A stretch of 64,000 nt of DNA, taken from Corynebacterium aurimucosum (lineage in GTDB: Bacteria > Actinomycetota > Actinomycetes > Mycobacteriales > Mycobacteriaceae). The stretch lies in contig NZ_CP047048.1 in assembly GCF_030408555.1 (NCBI RefSeq), positions 992,001 to 1,056,000 of the forward strand. The letters run 5' to 3'. The position numbers and the translations under genes are program-made. Below the pieces are notes generated by a model. It made no database searches, was not told the origin of the DNA, and worked only from the letters and a program-made list of their open reading frames with translations. This document shows positions 28,840 through 38,953 of the stretch, in pieces (position 1 is the stretch's first letter; each line of letters begins with the position of its first letter).

Positions 28840-29430
28840 GTGGCATCTGAAGATAAACCAAAGATTTTTGAGGACGCGCGCGATATCACCCTGACGGTGG
28901 GCGTCATCCTCATCATGATGTTCCTCGCGGTTGGGGCAACGGGACTGTGCTCAATCAACCCCGAAAAGTCGGGGCCCGTGCAGAACGTGGATGCCGCTAC
29001 CTTCTTGGAGATGGAAGCGCGCGGCAGCGGGGCTGTCATTAGGGAGCCGGATATGCCGGAGGGCTGGCAGCCTACAGCCGCGCGGCGCAAGCAGATGGGT
29101 GGCGAATCTGGTGCTGTGGTGAGCTGGCTGACCACTAACGATGGCTATGTTGAGTCAGCGCAGACGCAGCTGGCGCTTGGCGATGTCCCCGGGGCTTATG
29201 ACTCCAATTACCGTGCCAACTCCGAGCGGCGCGAGGTAGCGGGCCAGGACGTGGAAATTCTCAGTAGCGATGACAAAGACGTGCGCCCGCTGTGGATTAC
29301 CGACTTGGGGGATGCCCGCTTCGTCCTCACCGGCTCTGCCTCCGATGCCGACTATGAAGCGGCCCTGACCGCATTTGCTGAGGCCGAGCCACTCCAGATC
29401 GCTGAGGATGGAAGCGTCATCAGCGACTAG
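28840..29430 (+). CDS. DUF4245 membrane protein
   Basis: This 196-residue protein has a short cytoplasmic start (EDARDI), one membrane helix (about residues 14-36) and an extracytoplasmic DUF4245 domain with DMPEGWQPTAARR and the segment RREVAGQDVEI. The family occurs divergent from glpX in mycobacteria and corynebacteria; its function is unknown. GTG 28840 is chosen because CATACT (28828-28833) lies 6 bases before it, giving a leaderless start. Confidence 0.8.
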   Translation: MASEDKPKIFEDARDITLTVGVILIMMFLAVGATGLCSINPEKSGPVQNVDAATFLEMEARGSGAVIREPDMPEGWQPTAARRKQMGGESGAVVSWLTTNDGYVESAQTQLALGDVPGAYDSNYRANSERREVAGQDVEILSSDDKDVRPLWITDLGDARFVLTGSASDADYEAALTAFAEAEPLQIAEDGSVISD

Positions 29431-29440
29431 GTTCCGCTGA

Positions 29441-29797
29441 TTAACGGAAGGTTACGCTCTGCAGTGTGGTTCCGTCCCATTCCACCTCGACCGAATCTCC
29501 AGCGGCGCTGGTGAGGGACTCTGGATCGAGGCCGCTCAAACGCGTCTTGCCGAGGTATACATCTACCTTCTCATGGAGGGATTTGCCGGGGAAGATGGCG
29601 ATCTCGCTGAGCTTATTCTCATTAAAGCGCAGAACAATGGAGCCGGAGAAGTAGCCGATCTCTTCGCCATTCGCGGTGTGCGGGGGGCCGAAGAACTCTT
29701 CAGCGAGCTGGCGCGAATCACCGAAGACCATGGACCCTGCTCCGCCTGACTTGGAGACGAAGTCCACGCGATCTCCCGGGTAGCCGTAAATCTTCAT
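29441..29797 (-). CDS. Uncharacterised protein coupled to xseB
   Basis: This 118-residue protein has no membrane segments, is slightly acidic and is rich in predicted beta strands (SGSIVLRFNENKLSEIAIF). The N-terminus MKIYGYPGDRVDFVSK is distinctive. I do not recognise a family. Its ATG directly abuts the xseB stop (TAAATG on the minus strand), so it is translationally coupled to exonuclease VII small subunit, which makes it a real gene. A link to nuclease function is only inferred from position. Confidence 0.6.
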   Translation of the reverse strand: MKIYGYPGDRVDFVSKSGGAGSMVFGDSRQLAEEFFGPPHTANGEEIGYFSGSIVLRFNENKLSEIAIFPGKSLHEKVDVYLGKTRLSGLDPESLTSAAGDSVEVEWDGTTLQSVTFR

Positions 29798-30085
29798 TTA
29801 GTCTTCTCCTGCTTCTTCGTTGTGAACTGCACTATCGGTGCCCTCTGCGTTCTTTCGGAGGGCTTCCTCTACGCGCTTCGAGGCACCGTCGAGGTGCGCC
29901 TCGCAGGCCTTAGCTAGGGCCTCGCCGCGCTCCCAGTACTTGAGGGATTCATCCAATCCCATCTGTCCTAGCTCGAGGATCTTCACTGTTTCAATGAGCT
30001 CATCACGAGCCTGCTCATAGCTCAGCTCTTCCACCGGCGGGAACGCGTCCTGGCCGGGCTGGCCGGCGCCAATCGTGTCAGTCAT
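29798..30085 (-). CDS. xseB: Exodeoxyribonuclease VII small subunit
   Basis: XseB binds several copies per XseA and completes exonuclease VII, which degrades single-stranded DNA into short oligonucleotides. The 95 residues hold the family core: [20 protein letters not shown], then [18 protein letters not shown] (about 20-68). The ends are acidic and disordered. ATG 30085 follows xseA after about 56 bp, in the same direction. Confidence 0.92.
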   Translation of the reverse strand: MTDTIGAGQPGQDAFPPVEELSYEQARDELIETVKILELGQMGLDESLKYWERGEALAKACEAHLDGASKRVEEALRKNAEGTDSAVHNEEAGED

Positions 30086-30141
30086 GAGGTGAAGTATCTT
30101 CTTTCTCTTGTATGTTCCGTCTTAACTATTAACTGTTCTGT

Positions 30142-31383
30142 TTAATCTGCGGCCTGAGAAGCCATTGCAGCAGCGGTGATCGAGCCATCGCCCACACGTA
30201 TACGCAGCTGCGAACCCGGTGGTGATTGCGTGTAGCTCGTGACGACCTCCGGACCGCTGCCATCGCGCGGAAGGACTTGCACGATGGCATAGCCGCGTTC
30301 GAGGGTGGCCGAGGGGCCTAAGGCGGAGACCCGAGCACGCAATGAGGCTACCTGGTTAGTTTCGCGGTCCAGATAGTGGCTCATCACCCGGCGGATCAGC
30401 GCGAGATTTCGCTCCAACTCCTCGCGGCGTGCGTTGATAGGCACCATCGGATCTGCAAGAACCGGGCGGGAGCGGATGTTTTCGAGTCCGCGGCGCTCTC
30501 GGTCCACCCAGCCGCGCAGCGCTGCCGCCATGCGCGAGCGTGCTTCGGAGATCAGCGCGTATTCCTCGGCGGCGGAGGGTACGACACGCTTGGCCGCATC
30601 GGTGGGGGTAGCGGCGCGGAGATCGGCGACATCATCAAGCACCGGGTGATCCGGCTCGTGGCCGATGGCGGAAACGACAGGGGTGCGGGCCTCCGCCACG
30701 GCGCGTTGCAGTGCCTCCTCGGAGAAGGGGAGGAGGTCCTCCACTGAACCGCCGCCGCGAGCAATGATGATGACATCTACGTCTGGGTCCGCGTCGAGAG
30801 TCCGCAGAGCGTCAATCACCTGGGTAACAGCCGTGGCTCCCTGTACTGCAGTATTGATGACGTTGAACTGGACCGCCGGCCAGCGGTCCTGTGCCACAGA
30901 CAGGACATCGCGCTCGGCATGGGAGCCGCGGCCAGTGATGAGGCCGATTTTCTTGGGCAGGTAGGGAAGCGGCAACTTGCGCGAGGGATCACACAGGCCT
31001 TCCTGGCGCAGCTTCTGCCGCAACATTTCCACCCGAGCGAGGAGATCTCCGATGCCGACGTGGCGGATTTCGGTCACCCACAGGGAAAAGCTTCCGCGCC
31101 CAGCGTAGAAGGCAGGCTTGCCGTACACCACGACGCGGTCGCCATCTTTGAGCGGTGAAGGAGCATTGCGGATGAGCGAGGTGTTGCATGTCAACTGAAC
31201 AGACTTTTCCTGCTCGACATCACGCAACGTGATATAGGAGAGCTTCCACGTCGGCTTCATGTTCAACTGGGTAATTTGCCCCTCCACCCAGAGGAAGCCG
31301 AGACGCTCGATCCAGCCTTTGACTTGGTCGTTGACCTTGCCGACGGGCCACGGTGTCTCCGCGGAATTGGCCGGTTGGTTCAC
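30142..31383 (-). CDS. xseA: Exodeoxyribonuclease VII large subunit
   Basis: The catalytic subunit of exonuclease VII, about 413 residues. An N-terminal OB fold (residues about 15-110, [13 protein letters not shown]) is followed by the catalytic domain with [30 protein letters not shown] and [17 protein letters not shown], then a coiled coil and a C-terminal segment LERGYAIV. The frame is open to 31467, but GTG 31383 has an AGAAAGGA ribosome site 6 bases upstream and is my choice. A TACACT box lies at 31438-31433. The gene is divergent from ispH. Confidence 0.92.
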   Translation of the reverse strand: MNQPANSAETPWPVGKVNDQVKGWIERLGFLWVEGQITQLNMKPTWKLSYITLRDVEQEKSVQLTCNTSLIRNAPSPLKDGDRVVVYGKPAFYAGRGSFSLWVTEIRHVGIGDLLARVEMLRQKLRQEGLCDPSRKLPLPYLPKKIGLITGRGSHAERDVLSVAQDRWPAVQFNVINTAVQGATAVTQVIDALRTLDADPDVDVIIIARGGGSVEDLLPFSEEALQRAVAEARTPVVSAIGHEPDHPVLDDVADLRAATPTDAAKRVVPSAAEEYALISEARSRMAAALRGWVDRERRGLENIRSRPVLADPMVPINARREELERNLALIRRVMSHYLDRETNQVASLRARVSALGPSATLERGYAIVQVLPRDGSGPEVVTSYTQSPPGSQLRIRVGDGSITAAAMASQAAD

Positions 31384-31522
31384 GCGCAGTCCTTTCTCTT
31401 GAGCGGTCTTCTCGTTGGGGTCTGTTCCGAACAGTGTATGGCTCAGTCTAGGAGGCGCGCCGGACATCCGGTGTCACCGGCCAAGCCGGGTGGGCGGGAA
31501 CTACAGTATGTGCGCGACTTTC

Positions 31523-31538
31523 GATACTGTGGGTGCCA
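31523..31538 (+). promoter_or_regulatory. Leaderless promoter of ispH
   Basis: GATACT (31523-31528) ends 9 bases before ATG 31538. No ribosome site is present. Confidence 0.5.
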
Positions 31539-32497
31539 TGACTGAAACTGCAAAGAAGGTGCTCCTGGCGGCTCCCCGCGGCTACTGTGCCGGCGTGGAC
31601 CGTGCTGTTGAGACAGTGGAAAAGGCGTTGGAGAAGTACGGCGCCCCGATCTACGTGCGCAAGCAGATTGTGCACAACCGGTTCGTTGTTGAATCCCTGG
31701 CTAAGCGTGGTGTCATCTTTGTGGAGGAGGCTTCCGAAGCCCCCGAAGGCGCTCATCTCGTGTTCTCTGCACACGGCATCGCGCCGAGCGTGCGCAAGGA
31801 GGCACAAGAGCGCAAGCAGCTCACACTCGACGCCACCTGCCCGCTGGTGACCAAGGTCCACAAGGAGGCCCAGCGCTTTGAGCGCGATGGCTACCAGATC
31901 CTCCTTGTCGGCCACGAGGGGCACGAAGAGGTCGAAGGCACCGCCGGTGAGGCCCCGGACGTTACCCACCTGGTGGATGGCTTGGAGGGCGTCGACAAGC
32001 TGCCCGATTTCCTGCATGAGGAAAAGCTCATCTGGCTGTCCCAGACCACCTTGTCGGTGGATGAAACCATTCAGATCGTCAACAAGCTGCGCGAGCGCTT
32101 CCCGCACTTGGAGAACCCGCCATCAGATGACATTTGTTATGCCACGCAGAATCGCCAGGAGTCGGTCAAGGCCATTGCTCCGAAATGCGATCTCATGATT
32201 GTTGTGGGCTCCGAGAACTCCTCGAACTCCAAGCGCCTCGTCGAGGTTGCTTTGGAGGCGGGCTCTAAGACTTCACACCTGGTGGACTTTGCCTCGGAGA
32301 TCGACGAGGCCTGGCTGGAAGGCGTGAACACTGTAGGCGTGACCTGTGGTGCGTCCGTGCCTGAGCTGCTGGTCCGTGAAGTGCTGGAGTTTCTAGATGA
32401 GCGCGGCTACAACGATGTTGAACAGGTGACGACGTCCACGGAGACCATCACTTTCTCCCTGCCACGCGAACTGCGTCCGGCACGTACTGCGCGTTAA
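31538..32497 (+). CDS. ispH: 4-hydroxy-3-methylbut-2-enyl diphosphate reductase
   Basis: IspH makes isopentenyl and dimethylallyl diphosphate in the last step of the MEP pathway. Its three FeS-ligating cysteines are visible in [20 protein letters not shown] and VTCGASVPE. The 319 residues match the family, and HGIAPSVR and [11 protein letters not shown] are typical. The conserved N-terminus begins at ATG 31538, although the frame is open upstream to 31415. The stop overlaps the facing DUF6542 gene by 3 bases. Confidence 0.97.
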   Translation: MTETAKKVLLAAPRGYCAGVDRAVETVEKALEKYGAPIYVRKQIVHNRFVVESLAKRGVIFVEEASEAPEGAHLVFSAHGIAPSVRKEAQERKQLTLDATCPLVTKVHKEAQRFERDGYQILLVGHEGHEEVEGTAGEAPDVTHLVDGLEGVDKLPDFLHEEKLIWLSQTTLSVDETIQIVNKLRERFPHLENPPSDDICYATQNRQESVKAIAPKCDLMIVVGSENSSNSKRLVEVALEAGSKTSHLVDFASEIDEAWLEGVNTVGVTCGASVPELLVREVLEFLDERGYNDVEQVTTSTETITFSLPRELRPARTAR

Positions 32498-33237
32498 TCC
32501 TCGTCGTAGAGATTTTCTTCCAGCGGCTGGGAGGACCGCTGAGAGCGCTCCCGTGCACGCCGCGCCTTCTCTGCTGACTCAGCGGCGGCGCGACGGAAGT
32601 CCTCTCGCTCATCCGCCTCGGGGGAAGCCTGTCGGCGCTTCGCGCGTTCTTCGGCTTGAAGCCGCCGGCGTTCTTCGCGGTCGCGCTCACGGACTCGGCC
32701 CGAGCTCGTAGCTTCACGGGCAAGCAGTTCTGCTACGGACAGGCGCTCGGAGCGGCTCCGGCGATCGGAGGCAGCTTCGGCGCGGCGCTTTTCTTGAGCT
32801 TCAGCCTCAAGGTTCTTCGCGTGGCTATCGCTGCGCCACAGGCGCAGAACCGCGAGCAGCGCGCAGGCCACAACCGTAACGATGAGCACCGGGAAATGCT
32901 GCAGTAGTGGGAAAGCCGTGGTGAGAATCGCGGTTTTGGAAAAGGGCGAGGCACCTTCCGGCAATCCAGCGGTGGAATTGATGAACCCGCCGCCCACGGT
33001 TCCTAATGCGTACAGCAGCGGAAGGGAAATCACCGTCATGTAGAGGCCGCGAGTTTCCACCAACCAGGTGACAGCCAGCGAACCGAGTCCAAAAATCAGG
33101 GCGAAGGGCAGCCCCACGCTGCCCAGAGCGCCGGAGACCGCCAAGGCCACAAGCGTAACGACGAGCGCGACGAGGAGTGCTCGGCTAAGCGGCATCCCGC
33201 GGCGGCGAGGGCGGCGACGATTTTTGGCTACAGACAC
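32494..33237 (-). CDS. DUF6542 membrane protein with charged C-terminal coil
   Basis: This 247-residue protein has an Arg-rich N-terminus, four hydrophobic segments (about residues 18-130) and a long, highly charged coil (residues 140-245, [16 protein letters not shown]). The membrane part matches DUF6542, found between ispH and ychF in Corynebacteriales (the mycobacterial Rv1111c position). Its function is unknown; the coil could bind partners on the cytoplasmic side. The start is GTG 33237. Confidence 0.72.
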   Translation of the reverse strand: MSVAKNRRRPRRRGMPLSRALLVALVVTLVALAVSGALGSVGLPFALIFGLGSLAVTWLVETRGLYMTVISLPLLYALGTVGGGFINSTAGLPEGASPFSKTAILTTAFPLLQHFPVLIVTVVACALLAVLRLWRSDSHAKNLEAEAQEKRRAEAASDRRSRSERLSVAELLAREATSSGRVRERDREERRRLQAEERAKRRQASPEADEREDFRRAAAESAEKARRARERSQRSSQPLEENLYDED

Positions 33238-33272
33238 GCCCAGAAAGCTTACCGGGGTTGGTGACCAAAACG

Positions 33273-34373
33273 TTATTCATTCTGGGCGCGCCGCGGCCAA
33301 GAACCGACGCTGCGCGGCTCCACCGGCAGGCGGTCAACGCGGGCTGGAACATCCAGCTCCTTGAGCCGCCGCGCCGTAACCCCGACGCGAGAATCCAAAC
33401 TGGCCAAGCTTGCGTTATAGGCTTCCACCGCGCGCTCGAGTCCGCGGCCTACCTTGTCGTAGTGCTCGTTAAGAGTGTTCAAGCGCGTATAAAGCTCGCG
33501 ACCCAAACGCTGGACTTCGCGGGCCTTGTCGGAGATCTCCTCGTGCTGCCAGCTCACCGCGACGGTGCGCAAGAGAGCAAAGAGGGTGCTTGGGGTGGCG
33601 ATGACGACGTTGCGCTCGAAGGCGAATTCCAGCAATTCGGCGTCGATAGACAGGGCAGCGTCGACGAAAGTATCGGCGGGGACGAAGAGGATCACAAACT
33701 GTGGCGTGGGGGAGAAGGCCTCGATATAGTCCTTCGACGCCAGTGCCTGCACGTGGGAACGCATGAGGTGCGCGTGGCGGCGAAGATAGCCTGCCCGCTC
33801 CTCCGGGTCCTCGGTCTCCATTGCGTCGAGGTAGGCACTGAGGGGCACCTTTGCATCCACGACAATGCTGCGCCCTCCTGCCAAGTGAATGACCAGATCA
33901 GGGCGTACCAGCGATCCGTTGATGCGGGCACTGACTTGGGAATCAAAGTCCACGTGTTTGCGCATGCCACCGAGCTCAACGACGCGCTCTAGTTGTACCT
34001 CGCCCCACCGCCCGCGGACATTGGGGGAGCGCAGCGCGCCGACCAGCTTGTCCGTGCGATCAGACAGGCGTGTTGAGGTCCGAGTTACCGCCTGGACCTG
34101 GCTGCTGAGTGCTGCGAGCGAGGTCGCTCGATCTTCCTCTATTTCCTGGAGCTGTAGCCCTAGACGGTCCATGGCTTTCTCCAGCGGAGCGAGCTCTGCT
34201 TGGCGGCGCTGGGACTCTTGCAGGGCGCGATGCTCCTCTGAAGGCTGGGCGGACTGCGCTGAATAAGCGCGGGCTAGCCAGCCCAATGCGGCCCCAATGA
34301 TGAGGCCGAGGAATAGGAGCACTATGGGTAGGGAAGACGTCATGCCTGCCATCATGGCATGCGTCCCGGACAT
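33273..34373 (-). CDS. rmuC: DNA recombination protein RmuC
   Basis: RmuC-family protein: an N-terminal membrane anchor (about residues 14-36), a coiled coil (45-110) and a PD-(D/E)XK nuclease-like domain with RGRWGEVQLERVVELGGM, IVVDAKVPLSAYLDAME and FVPADTFVDAAL. The family limits DNA inversions and rearrangements at repeats. The ATG at 34373 gives 366 residues; ATG 34343 (MTSSLPIV) is an equally good start, giving 356. It is 6 bp from the AI-2E family gene, in one operon. Confidence 0.9.
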   Translation of the reverse strand: MSGTHAMMAGMTSSLPIVLLFLGLIIGAALGWLARAYSAQSAQPSEEHRALQESQRRQAELAPLEKAMDRLGLQLQEIEEDRATSLAALSSQVQAVTRTSTRLSDRTDKLVGALRSPNVRGRWGEVQLERVVELGGMRKHVDFDSQVSARINGSLVRPDLVIHLAGGRSIVVDAKVPLSAYLDAMETEDPEERAGYLRRHAHLMRSHVQALASKDYIEAFSPTPQFVILFVPADTFVDAALSIDAELLEFAFERNVVIATPSTLFALLRTVAVSWQHEEISDKAREVQRLGRELYTRLNTLNEHYDKVGRGLERAVEAYNASLASLDSRVGVTARRLKELDVPARVDRLPVEPRSVGSWPRRAQNE

Positions 34374-34379
34374 GAAGAA

Positions 34380-35873
34380 TTAGTCTTTATCCTTTGATTG
34401 CAACATCTGTTCGAGAGCGCTAATTGCGCGCTTGATTCCCGCTCGTGCTCCTCCATCGCGTTCACTGAAATCCGCATCAACGTCGACATTCGCGTCGATC
34501 TTTTGGTCCAGAGGGCTCGTGCCGTTGTGGGTGACGTCTTCGGCTGCGCCTTCGGGTGCGGCGTGGTCGGGGATGGACAGCCACTGCTCGCGCTTGTGAT
34601 CACCCTGTTGCTGCGTGTAGCGCCCGATGAGGAAACCAGCGACGGTCGAAAACTCCAAGTCCTCGGCAGTTCTTTCGCCCGATTGGAGCATCATCATGTC
34701 CTGGAAATAGCGGTAGACCACCGCGATGGTCGCTGCGGCCGGGACGGCGAGGAAACCGCCGATGAGGCCGAAGAGCGCGGAACCCACGGTCACGGAAATC
34801 AACACGATAACCGGGTGCAGGTTCATGGCCTTCGACTGCAGCCACGGGGACAGCACGTTGCCCTCGAGCTGTTGGACCAGCAGTACTAGGCCCAGCACGA
34901 GCAGTGCCTTGGTGAACCCCAAAGACACCAGCGCGATGGTCACGGATAGTGCGCCGGCCACGATCGCGCCGACAAAGGGGATGAATCCGGCGATGAACGT
35001 GATGATGGCAAGCGCCATCGCCAAAGGTACACCGATGAGTGCCAGGCCGAGGCCGATAAAGACAGCATCAACGGCGGAGACCACTGCTTGTGCCCGCACG
35101 AAACCGCCCAACGTGGACCACACGCGGGTCAGCAGCTCAGTGAGGTGCCAGCCGGTCCGGCGTCCCGTGGCCTGGCGCAGCCAGGGCAGGAAGTTGTGGC
35201 CGTCCTTAAGGAAGAAGAACGTCAGCACCACGATGATGAAGAGCGTGACCACGATGGAGGTCGCCGTGCCAATGCCCGTGAATACCGAGCCCGCGATGGA
35301 CCCTGCTTGGCGTTGTAGCCACAGGGCGATTTCATCGATATAGCCGCCGATCTCATCCGCGTCGAGGTTGAGCGGAGGGCCCTGTGCCCATAGCTGCAAA
35401 CGTTGAATTCCTTCTACAGTCTGCAGATATAGCGTCTGGGACTGCCGCGCGAAGTCCGGTGCGATGAACATAAAGAGAGTGCCCACCGCAGTAAAAGACA
35501 CCAGAATGGTCACTGCCGCAGCGAGGGCTGACGGCAGTCCCTTGCGCCGCATGGCACCGGCAATGGGAGCAAGCACAGTGCAAATAATCAGCGCAATGAG
35601 AACGGGCAGGATGCCGCGCCAGAAGTTGCCCAGCATGCGGAAGGAGGCATAAAGGAATATCCCAATGATGGTCAGGCGCAGTGCCCACAGCGATGTGGAC
35701 TTGATGACCTCGCCGACCACCACAGAACGATCCACCTGGTTGCCGGGAGGGTGCGGAGAGACAGCCTTCAGCGAAGCAGCATCGACGGAGTCATCGAAAC
35801 GCCCGCCGAGCGCTGCCTCCGCGGCGGCGAACTCAGAGGAAGAGGCGTTGGGGGATGGCTGATCAGAACTCAC
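34380..35873 (-). CDS. AI-2E family transporter (PerM/YdiK-like)
   Basis: About 497 residues with a cytoplasmic Ser/Ala-rich N-terminus (about 60 residues), eight hydrophobic segments of the AI-2E family (PF01594; LTFFFLKDGHNFLPWL, LIGVPLAMALAIITFIAGFI and the late FLAVPAAATIAVVYRY) and a soluble acidic C-terminal tail of about 100 residues. Family members export autoinducer-2 or act as Na+/H+ antiporters; the substrate here is unknown. GTG 35873 is preferred to the upstream codon at 35891. It is divergent from ychF. Confidence 0.85.
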   Translation of the reverse strand: MSSDQPSPNASSSEFAAAEAALGGRFDDSVDAASLKAVSPHPPGNQVDRSVVVGEVIKSTSLWALRLTIIGIFLYASFRMLGNFWRGILPVLIALIICTVLAPIAGAMRRKGLPSALAAAVTILVSFTAVGTLFMFIAPDFARQSQTLYLQTVEGIQRLQLWAQGPPLNLDADEIGGYIDEIALWLQRQAGSIAGSVFTGIGTATSIVVTLFIIVVLTFFFLKDGHNFLPWLRQATGRRTGWHLTELLTRVWSTLGGFVRAQAVVSAVDAVFIGLGLALIGVPLAMALAIITFIAGFIPFVGAIVAGALSVTIALVSLGFTKALLVLGLVLLVQQLEGNVLSPWLQSKAMNLHPVIVLISVTVGSALFGLIGGFLAVPAAATIAVVYRYFQDMMMLQSGERTAEDLEFSTVAGFLIGRYTQQQGDHKREQWLSIPDHAAPEGAAEDVTHNGTSPLDQKIDANVDVDADFSERDGGARAGIKRAISALEQMLQSKDKD

Positions 35874-35907
35874 CCCACCATCTTGCCTCAAAAGATCCGG
35901 GGTGCGT

Positions 35908-35921
35908 TAGGATTGGCCCCG
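35908..35921 (+). promoter_or_regulatory. Leaderless promoter of ychF
   Basis: TAGGAT (35908-35913) ends 7 bases before GTG 35921. A weak TTGCCT box lies at 35883-35888. Confidence 0.55.
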
Positions 35922-37006
35922 TGAGTCTTACACTTGGAATCGTCGGCCTGCCCAACGTGGGCAAGTCCACTTTGTTTAATGCCCTGACCCGTTCTGACAT
36001 CTTGGCGGCGAACTACCCGTTCGCCACGATTGAGCCCAATGTCGGCCTCGTTGAGCTTCCCGATTCCCGCCTTAACCGCCTTGCGGAAATCTTCAGCTCC
36101 GAGCGCATCCTCCCGGCCACCGTGTCCTTCGTGGATATCGCCGGCATTGTGGAAGGCGCTTCCAAGGGTGAAGGTATGGGTAACGCCTTCCTTGCCAACA
36201 TTCGTGAGGCTGATGCCATCTGCCAGGTGGTGCGTGCCTTTGCTGATGAAAACGTCATCCACGTCGACGGTGAAGTCAACCCGGCACACGACATTTCTGT
36301 CATCAATACGGAGCTCATCCTCGCGGACCTGCAGACCATCGAGAAGGCCTTGCCGCGCTTGGAAAAGGAAGCCCGCAAGAACAAGGATTTGGCCGAGACC
36401 GTGGAAGAGACCAAGAAGGCCCAGGCCATCTTGGAAGATGACCGCACCCTCTTCGCTGCTTCCAAGAGCGACGAGATCGACCTATCCCTCCTGCGCGAGC
36501 TGCACCTCATGACCGCGAAGCCCTTCCTTTATGTCTTCAACTCGGATGAGGCCGTGCTTACCGATGACGCCAAGAAGGAGGAGCTGCGCCAGCTCGTCGC
36601 CCCTGCGGAATGCGTCTTCCTCGATGCCCAGACCGAAACCGACCTCCTTGAGCTCGATGAGGCGGAGGCACTGGAACTGCTCGAGTCGGTGGGCCAGGAA
36701 GAGCCTGGCTTGGCGACGTTGGCCAAGGCCGGCTTCGCCACCCTCGGCCTGCAGACCTACCTGACCGCAGGCCCGAAGGAAGCCCGCGCGTGGACCATCA
36801 AGCAAGGTTCCGCGGCTCCGCAGGCTGCGGGTGTTATCCACACCGACTTTGAGAAGAAGTTCATCAAGGCCGAAATCGTCTCCTTCGATGACCTAGACGC
36901 CGCTGGCTCCATGGCAGAGGCCCGCAACGCCGGCAAGGTGCGCCAAGAAGGCAAGGAATACATCATGCAGGACGGCGACGTCTGCGATTTCAAGATCGGC
37001 GGCTAG
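35921..37006 (+). CDS. ychF: Redox-regulated ATPase YchF (Obg family)
   Basis: YchF is an Obg-family P-loop protein that prefers ATP and binds ribosomes; it affects the oxidative stress response. The 361 residues are the usual length. GIVGLPNVGKSTLFNAL is the Walker A motif, NYPFATIEPN is switch I, DIAGIVEGASKGEGMGN is switch II, and NSDE replaces NKxD, which explains ATP preference. A C-terminal TGS domain follows (TAGPKEARAWTIKQG). GTG 35921 is fixed by the conserved start and by TAGGAT at 35908-35913. Confidence 0.96.
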   Translation: MSLTLGIVGLPNVGKSTLFNALTRSDILAANYPFATIEPNVGLVELPDSRLNRLAEIFSSERILPATVSFVDIAGIVEGASKGEGMGNAFLANIREADAICQVVRAFADENVIHVDGEVNPAHDISVINTELILADLQTIEKALPRLEKEARKNKDLAETVEETKKAQAILEDDRTLFAASKSDEIDLSLLRELHLMTAKPFLYVFNSDEAVLTDDAKKEELRQLVAPAECVFLDAQTETDLLELDEAEALELLESVGQEEPGLATLAKAGFATLGLQTYLTAGPKEARAWTIKQGSAAPQAAGVIHTDFEKKFIKAEIVSFDDLDAAGSMAEARNAGKVRQEGKEYIMQDGDVCDFKIGG

Positions 37007-37035
37007 TTAGCCACCACTCCGCGTAGGCTGTGGGC

Positions 37036-38250
37036 ATGAGTATCGCCCACATCCTAGACCGCGCAGCAGAGGCCACGCAGTGGCAAGAGGCCCTGTACAA
37101 GGATCTGCACCAGCATCCTGAGCTCAGCATGGAGGAGGAGCGCACCCGCGGTGTTATCGCGGATAAGCTCCGGGAATTTCCAGGAGTCGAGGTGCTGGAA
37201 TTCGGCGGGGGAGTCGTCGGCATCCTCCGCAACGGCGTAGGTTCGACTGTCCTAGAGCGTGCCGATTTCGACGGCTTGCCCATCACAGAGGACACCGGCC
37301 TGGACTACTCCGCTTCGGGCGAGGCAATGCATGCTTGTGGCCACGATGCCCACGTGAGCGCCTTGTTGGGTGCCACGGAAGCGCTGGCGAAAGCAACCGA
37401 TGCGTGGTCCGGTACATTCGTCGCTCTATTCCAGCCGGGCGAGGAGACCGCTGAGGGCGCGCAGTCCATGGTGGATGCGGGCCTCACCGATAGAGTCCCC
37501 ACCTCCGATGTGGCCTTTGGTCAGCACATCTTCATCGATAAGAATGCTCCCGCCGGTAGCGTGCTGATTGCGCCCGGCCCGGTCTTGTCTACAGCGACCT
37601 CACTCACCGTCACGGTCTATGGCCACGGTTCTCACGGCTCGATGCCGCACCTCAGCGTCGATCCGGTGGTGCTGGCCAGCTCCATCGTTCTGCGGCTGCA
37701 GACAATTGTCTCCCGTGAGGTCGACCCCCACCACTTCGCCGTGTTGACTGTTGGCGCCCTGCAGGCGGGCTCGAAAGCCAATATCATTCCGGATGCGGCC
37801 ACCCTGCGCATCAACATCCGTGCCTATGACGAAGACGTCCGGGCTCAAATCGTAGAGGCGATTCACCGCATTGTTAAGGCGGAGTGCCGGGCAGCGATGT
37901 CCCCGCGCGAGCCAGAGTTTGTGCAGAGTGATAATTACCCCCTTACCGTCAACGATGAAGACGTGACCAAAAAGGTGCGCGCGCAGCTTATCGACGTTCT
38001 GGGTAGCGACAACGTCCTCGACATGGAGCCGTGGACCGCCTCGGAGGATTTCTCTCGCATCCCCGATGCCTTCGGCGCTCCCTATTGTTTCTGGGGCTTT
38101 GGCGGGCGTACCGATGGCGCATCAATTCCTAACCACAATCCGCGCTTTGCGCCGGAGCTGCAGCCGACGCTCACCACGGCGACGCAGGCTCTGATAGCCG
38201 CTGCTTACGCCTATCTGGGGAATCAGCGTAAGGATGTCCCTAAGGAGTAG
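37036..38250 (+). CDS. M20-family amidohydrolase (HipO/carboxypeptidase type)
   Basis: About 404 residues. The M20D metal site is visible: MHACGHDAHVS near residue 94, QPGEETAEGAQSM near 135, and HGSHGSMPH in the dimerisation/lid domain near 196. It probably hydrolyses N-acyl amino acids or a similar amide; the substrate is unknown. ATG 37036 lies 6 bases after a TAGGCT box (37024-37029), a leaderless arrangement, and is preferred to the codon at 37030. Monocistronic. Confidence 0.85.
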   Translation: MSIAHILDRAAEATQWQEALYKDLHQHPELSMEEERTRGVIADKLREFPGVEVLEFGGGVVGILRNGVGSTVLERADFDGLPITEDTGLDYSASGEAMHACGHDAHVSALLGATEALAKATDAWSGTFVALFQPGEETAEGAQSMVDAGLTDRVPTSDVAFGQHIFIDKNAPAGSVLIAPGPVLSTATSLTVTVYGHGSHGSMPHLSVDPVVLASSIVLRLQTIVSREVDPHHFAVLTVGALQAGSKANIIPDAATLRINIRAYDEDVRAQIVEAIHRIVKAECRAAMSPREPEFVQSDNYPLTVNDEDVTKKVRAQLIDVLGSDNVLDMEPWTASEDFSRIPDAFGAPYCFWGFGGRTDGASIPNHNPRFAPELQPTLTTATQALIAAAYAYLGNQRKDVPKE

Positions 38251-38392
38251 CTAGGAACTGCTTGGTGATGATGGGGCGGTCGACATGCTACTCGCGCACC
38301 CAACGCGAAAGCGATCGAGTGTAGCGACGTGGTAGGCGAGTTCTCTCCGGGGGTAGCGAACTCGTCAACATCGCGTTAGGCTGGCTTCTCCA

Positions 38393-38725
38393 TTCGACGG
38401 CATCATTTTGCCAGGTGGTACCGGTAATGCGGATATGCTCCGTCTGGACAAGTCCGCTGTAGAAATTGTGCGCAATCACGTCACCCAGGATCTCCCGCTG
38501 GGCGTTATTTGCCACGGTGCTTGGATCCTGACCGATGCCGATGTGCTCAAGGGCCGTACCCTTACTTCTTTCCCCAGCTTGCGGACCGACCTGCGTAACG
38601 CCGGCGCTACCTGGGTAGACGAAGAGGTTCACTGCGACCAGGGTCTGGTTTCCTCCCGTACCCCGGACGATCTCCCAGCCTTCAACGCTAAGTTGGTTGA
38701 GGAATTCGCAGAGAGCCAGCACTAA
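38393..38725 (+). pseudogene. 5'-truncated DJ-1/PfpI family gene
   Basis: About 110 codons encode the C-terminal part of a DJ-1/PfpI (YhbO/DUF4066-like) glutamine-amidotransferase-fold protein: FDGIILPGGTGNAD, the nucleophile elbow GVICHGAWIL with its cysteine, and LTSFPSLRTDLRNAG. The first 60-70 residues of the family, including the conserved glutamate, are missing: upstream sequence in frame runs into TAG at 38354 without homology. There is no ATG before the domain. Probably a remnant after deletion. Confidence 0.75.
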
Positions 38726-38953
38726 ACCTTATGTTTAGTAAAGCCCGCCGTGCGCAACCTGCGGCTTTTTGCGTCTTGCTTCCGCCGTAAGGCCTCTATA
38801 TTGTTAGATATTCCTGAAGGGGAGTAGTTCCCTCGGATACTTTCCGAGATGCCTGGTCGACATATTGGCTTTTCCGCCCGGCCAGCCAGCGTTTGCATTG
38901 CCTGCGGCGTGAACGAGACCTTCGGTCCGCACCCGAACCGAAGGAGTTTTAAG

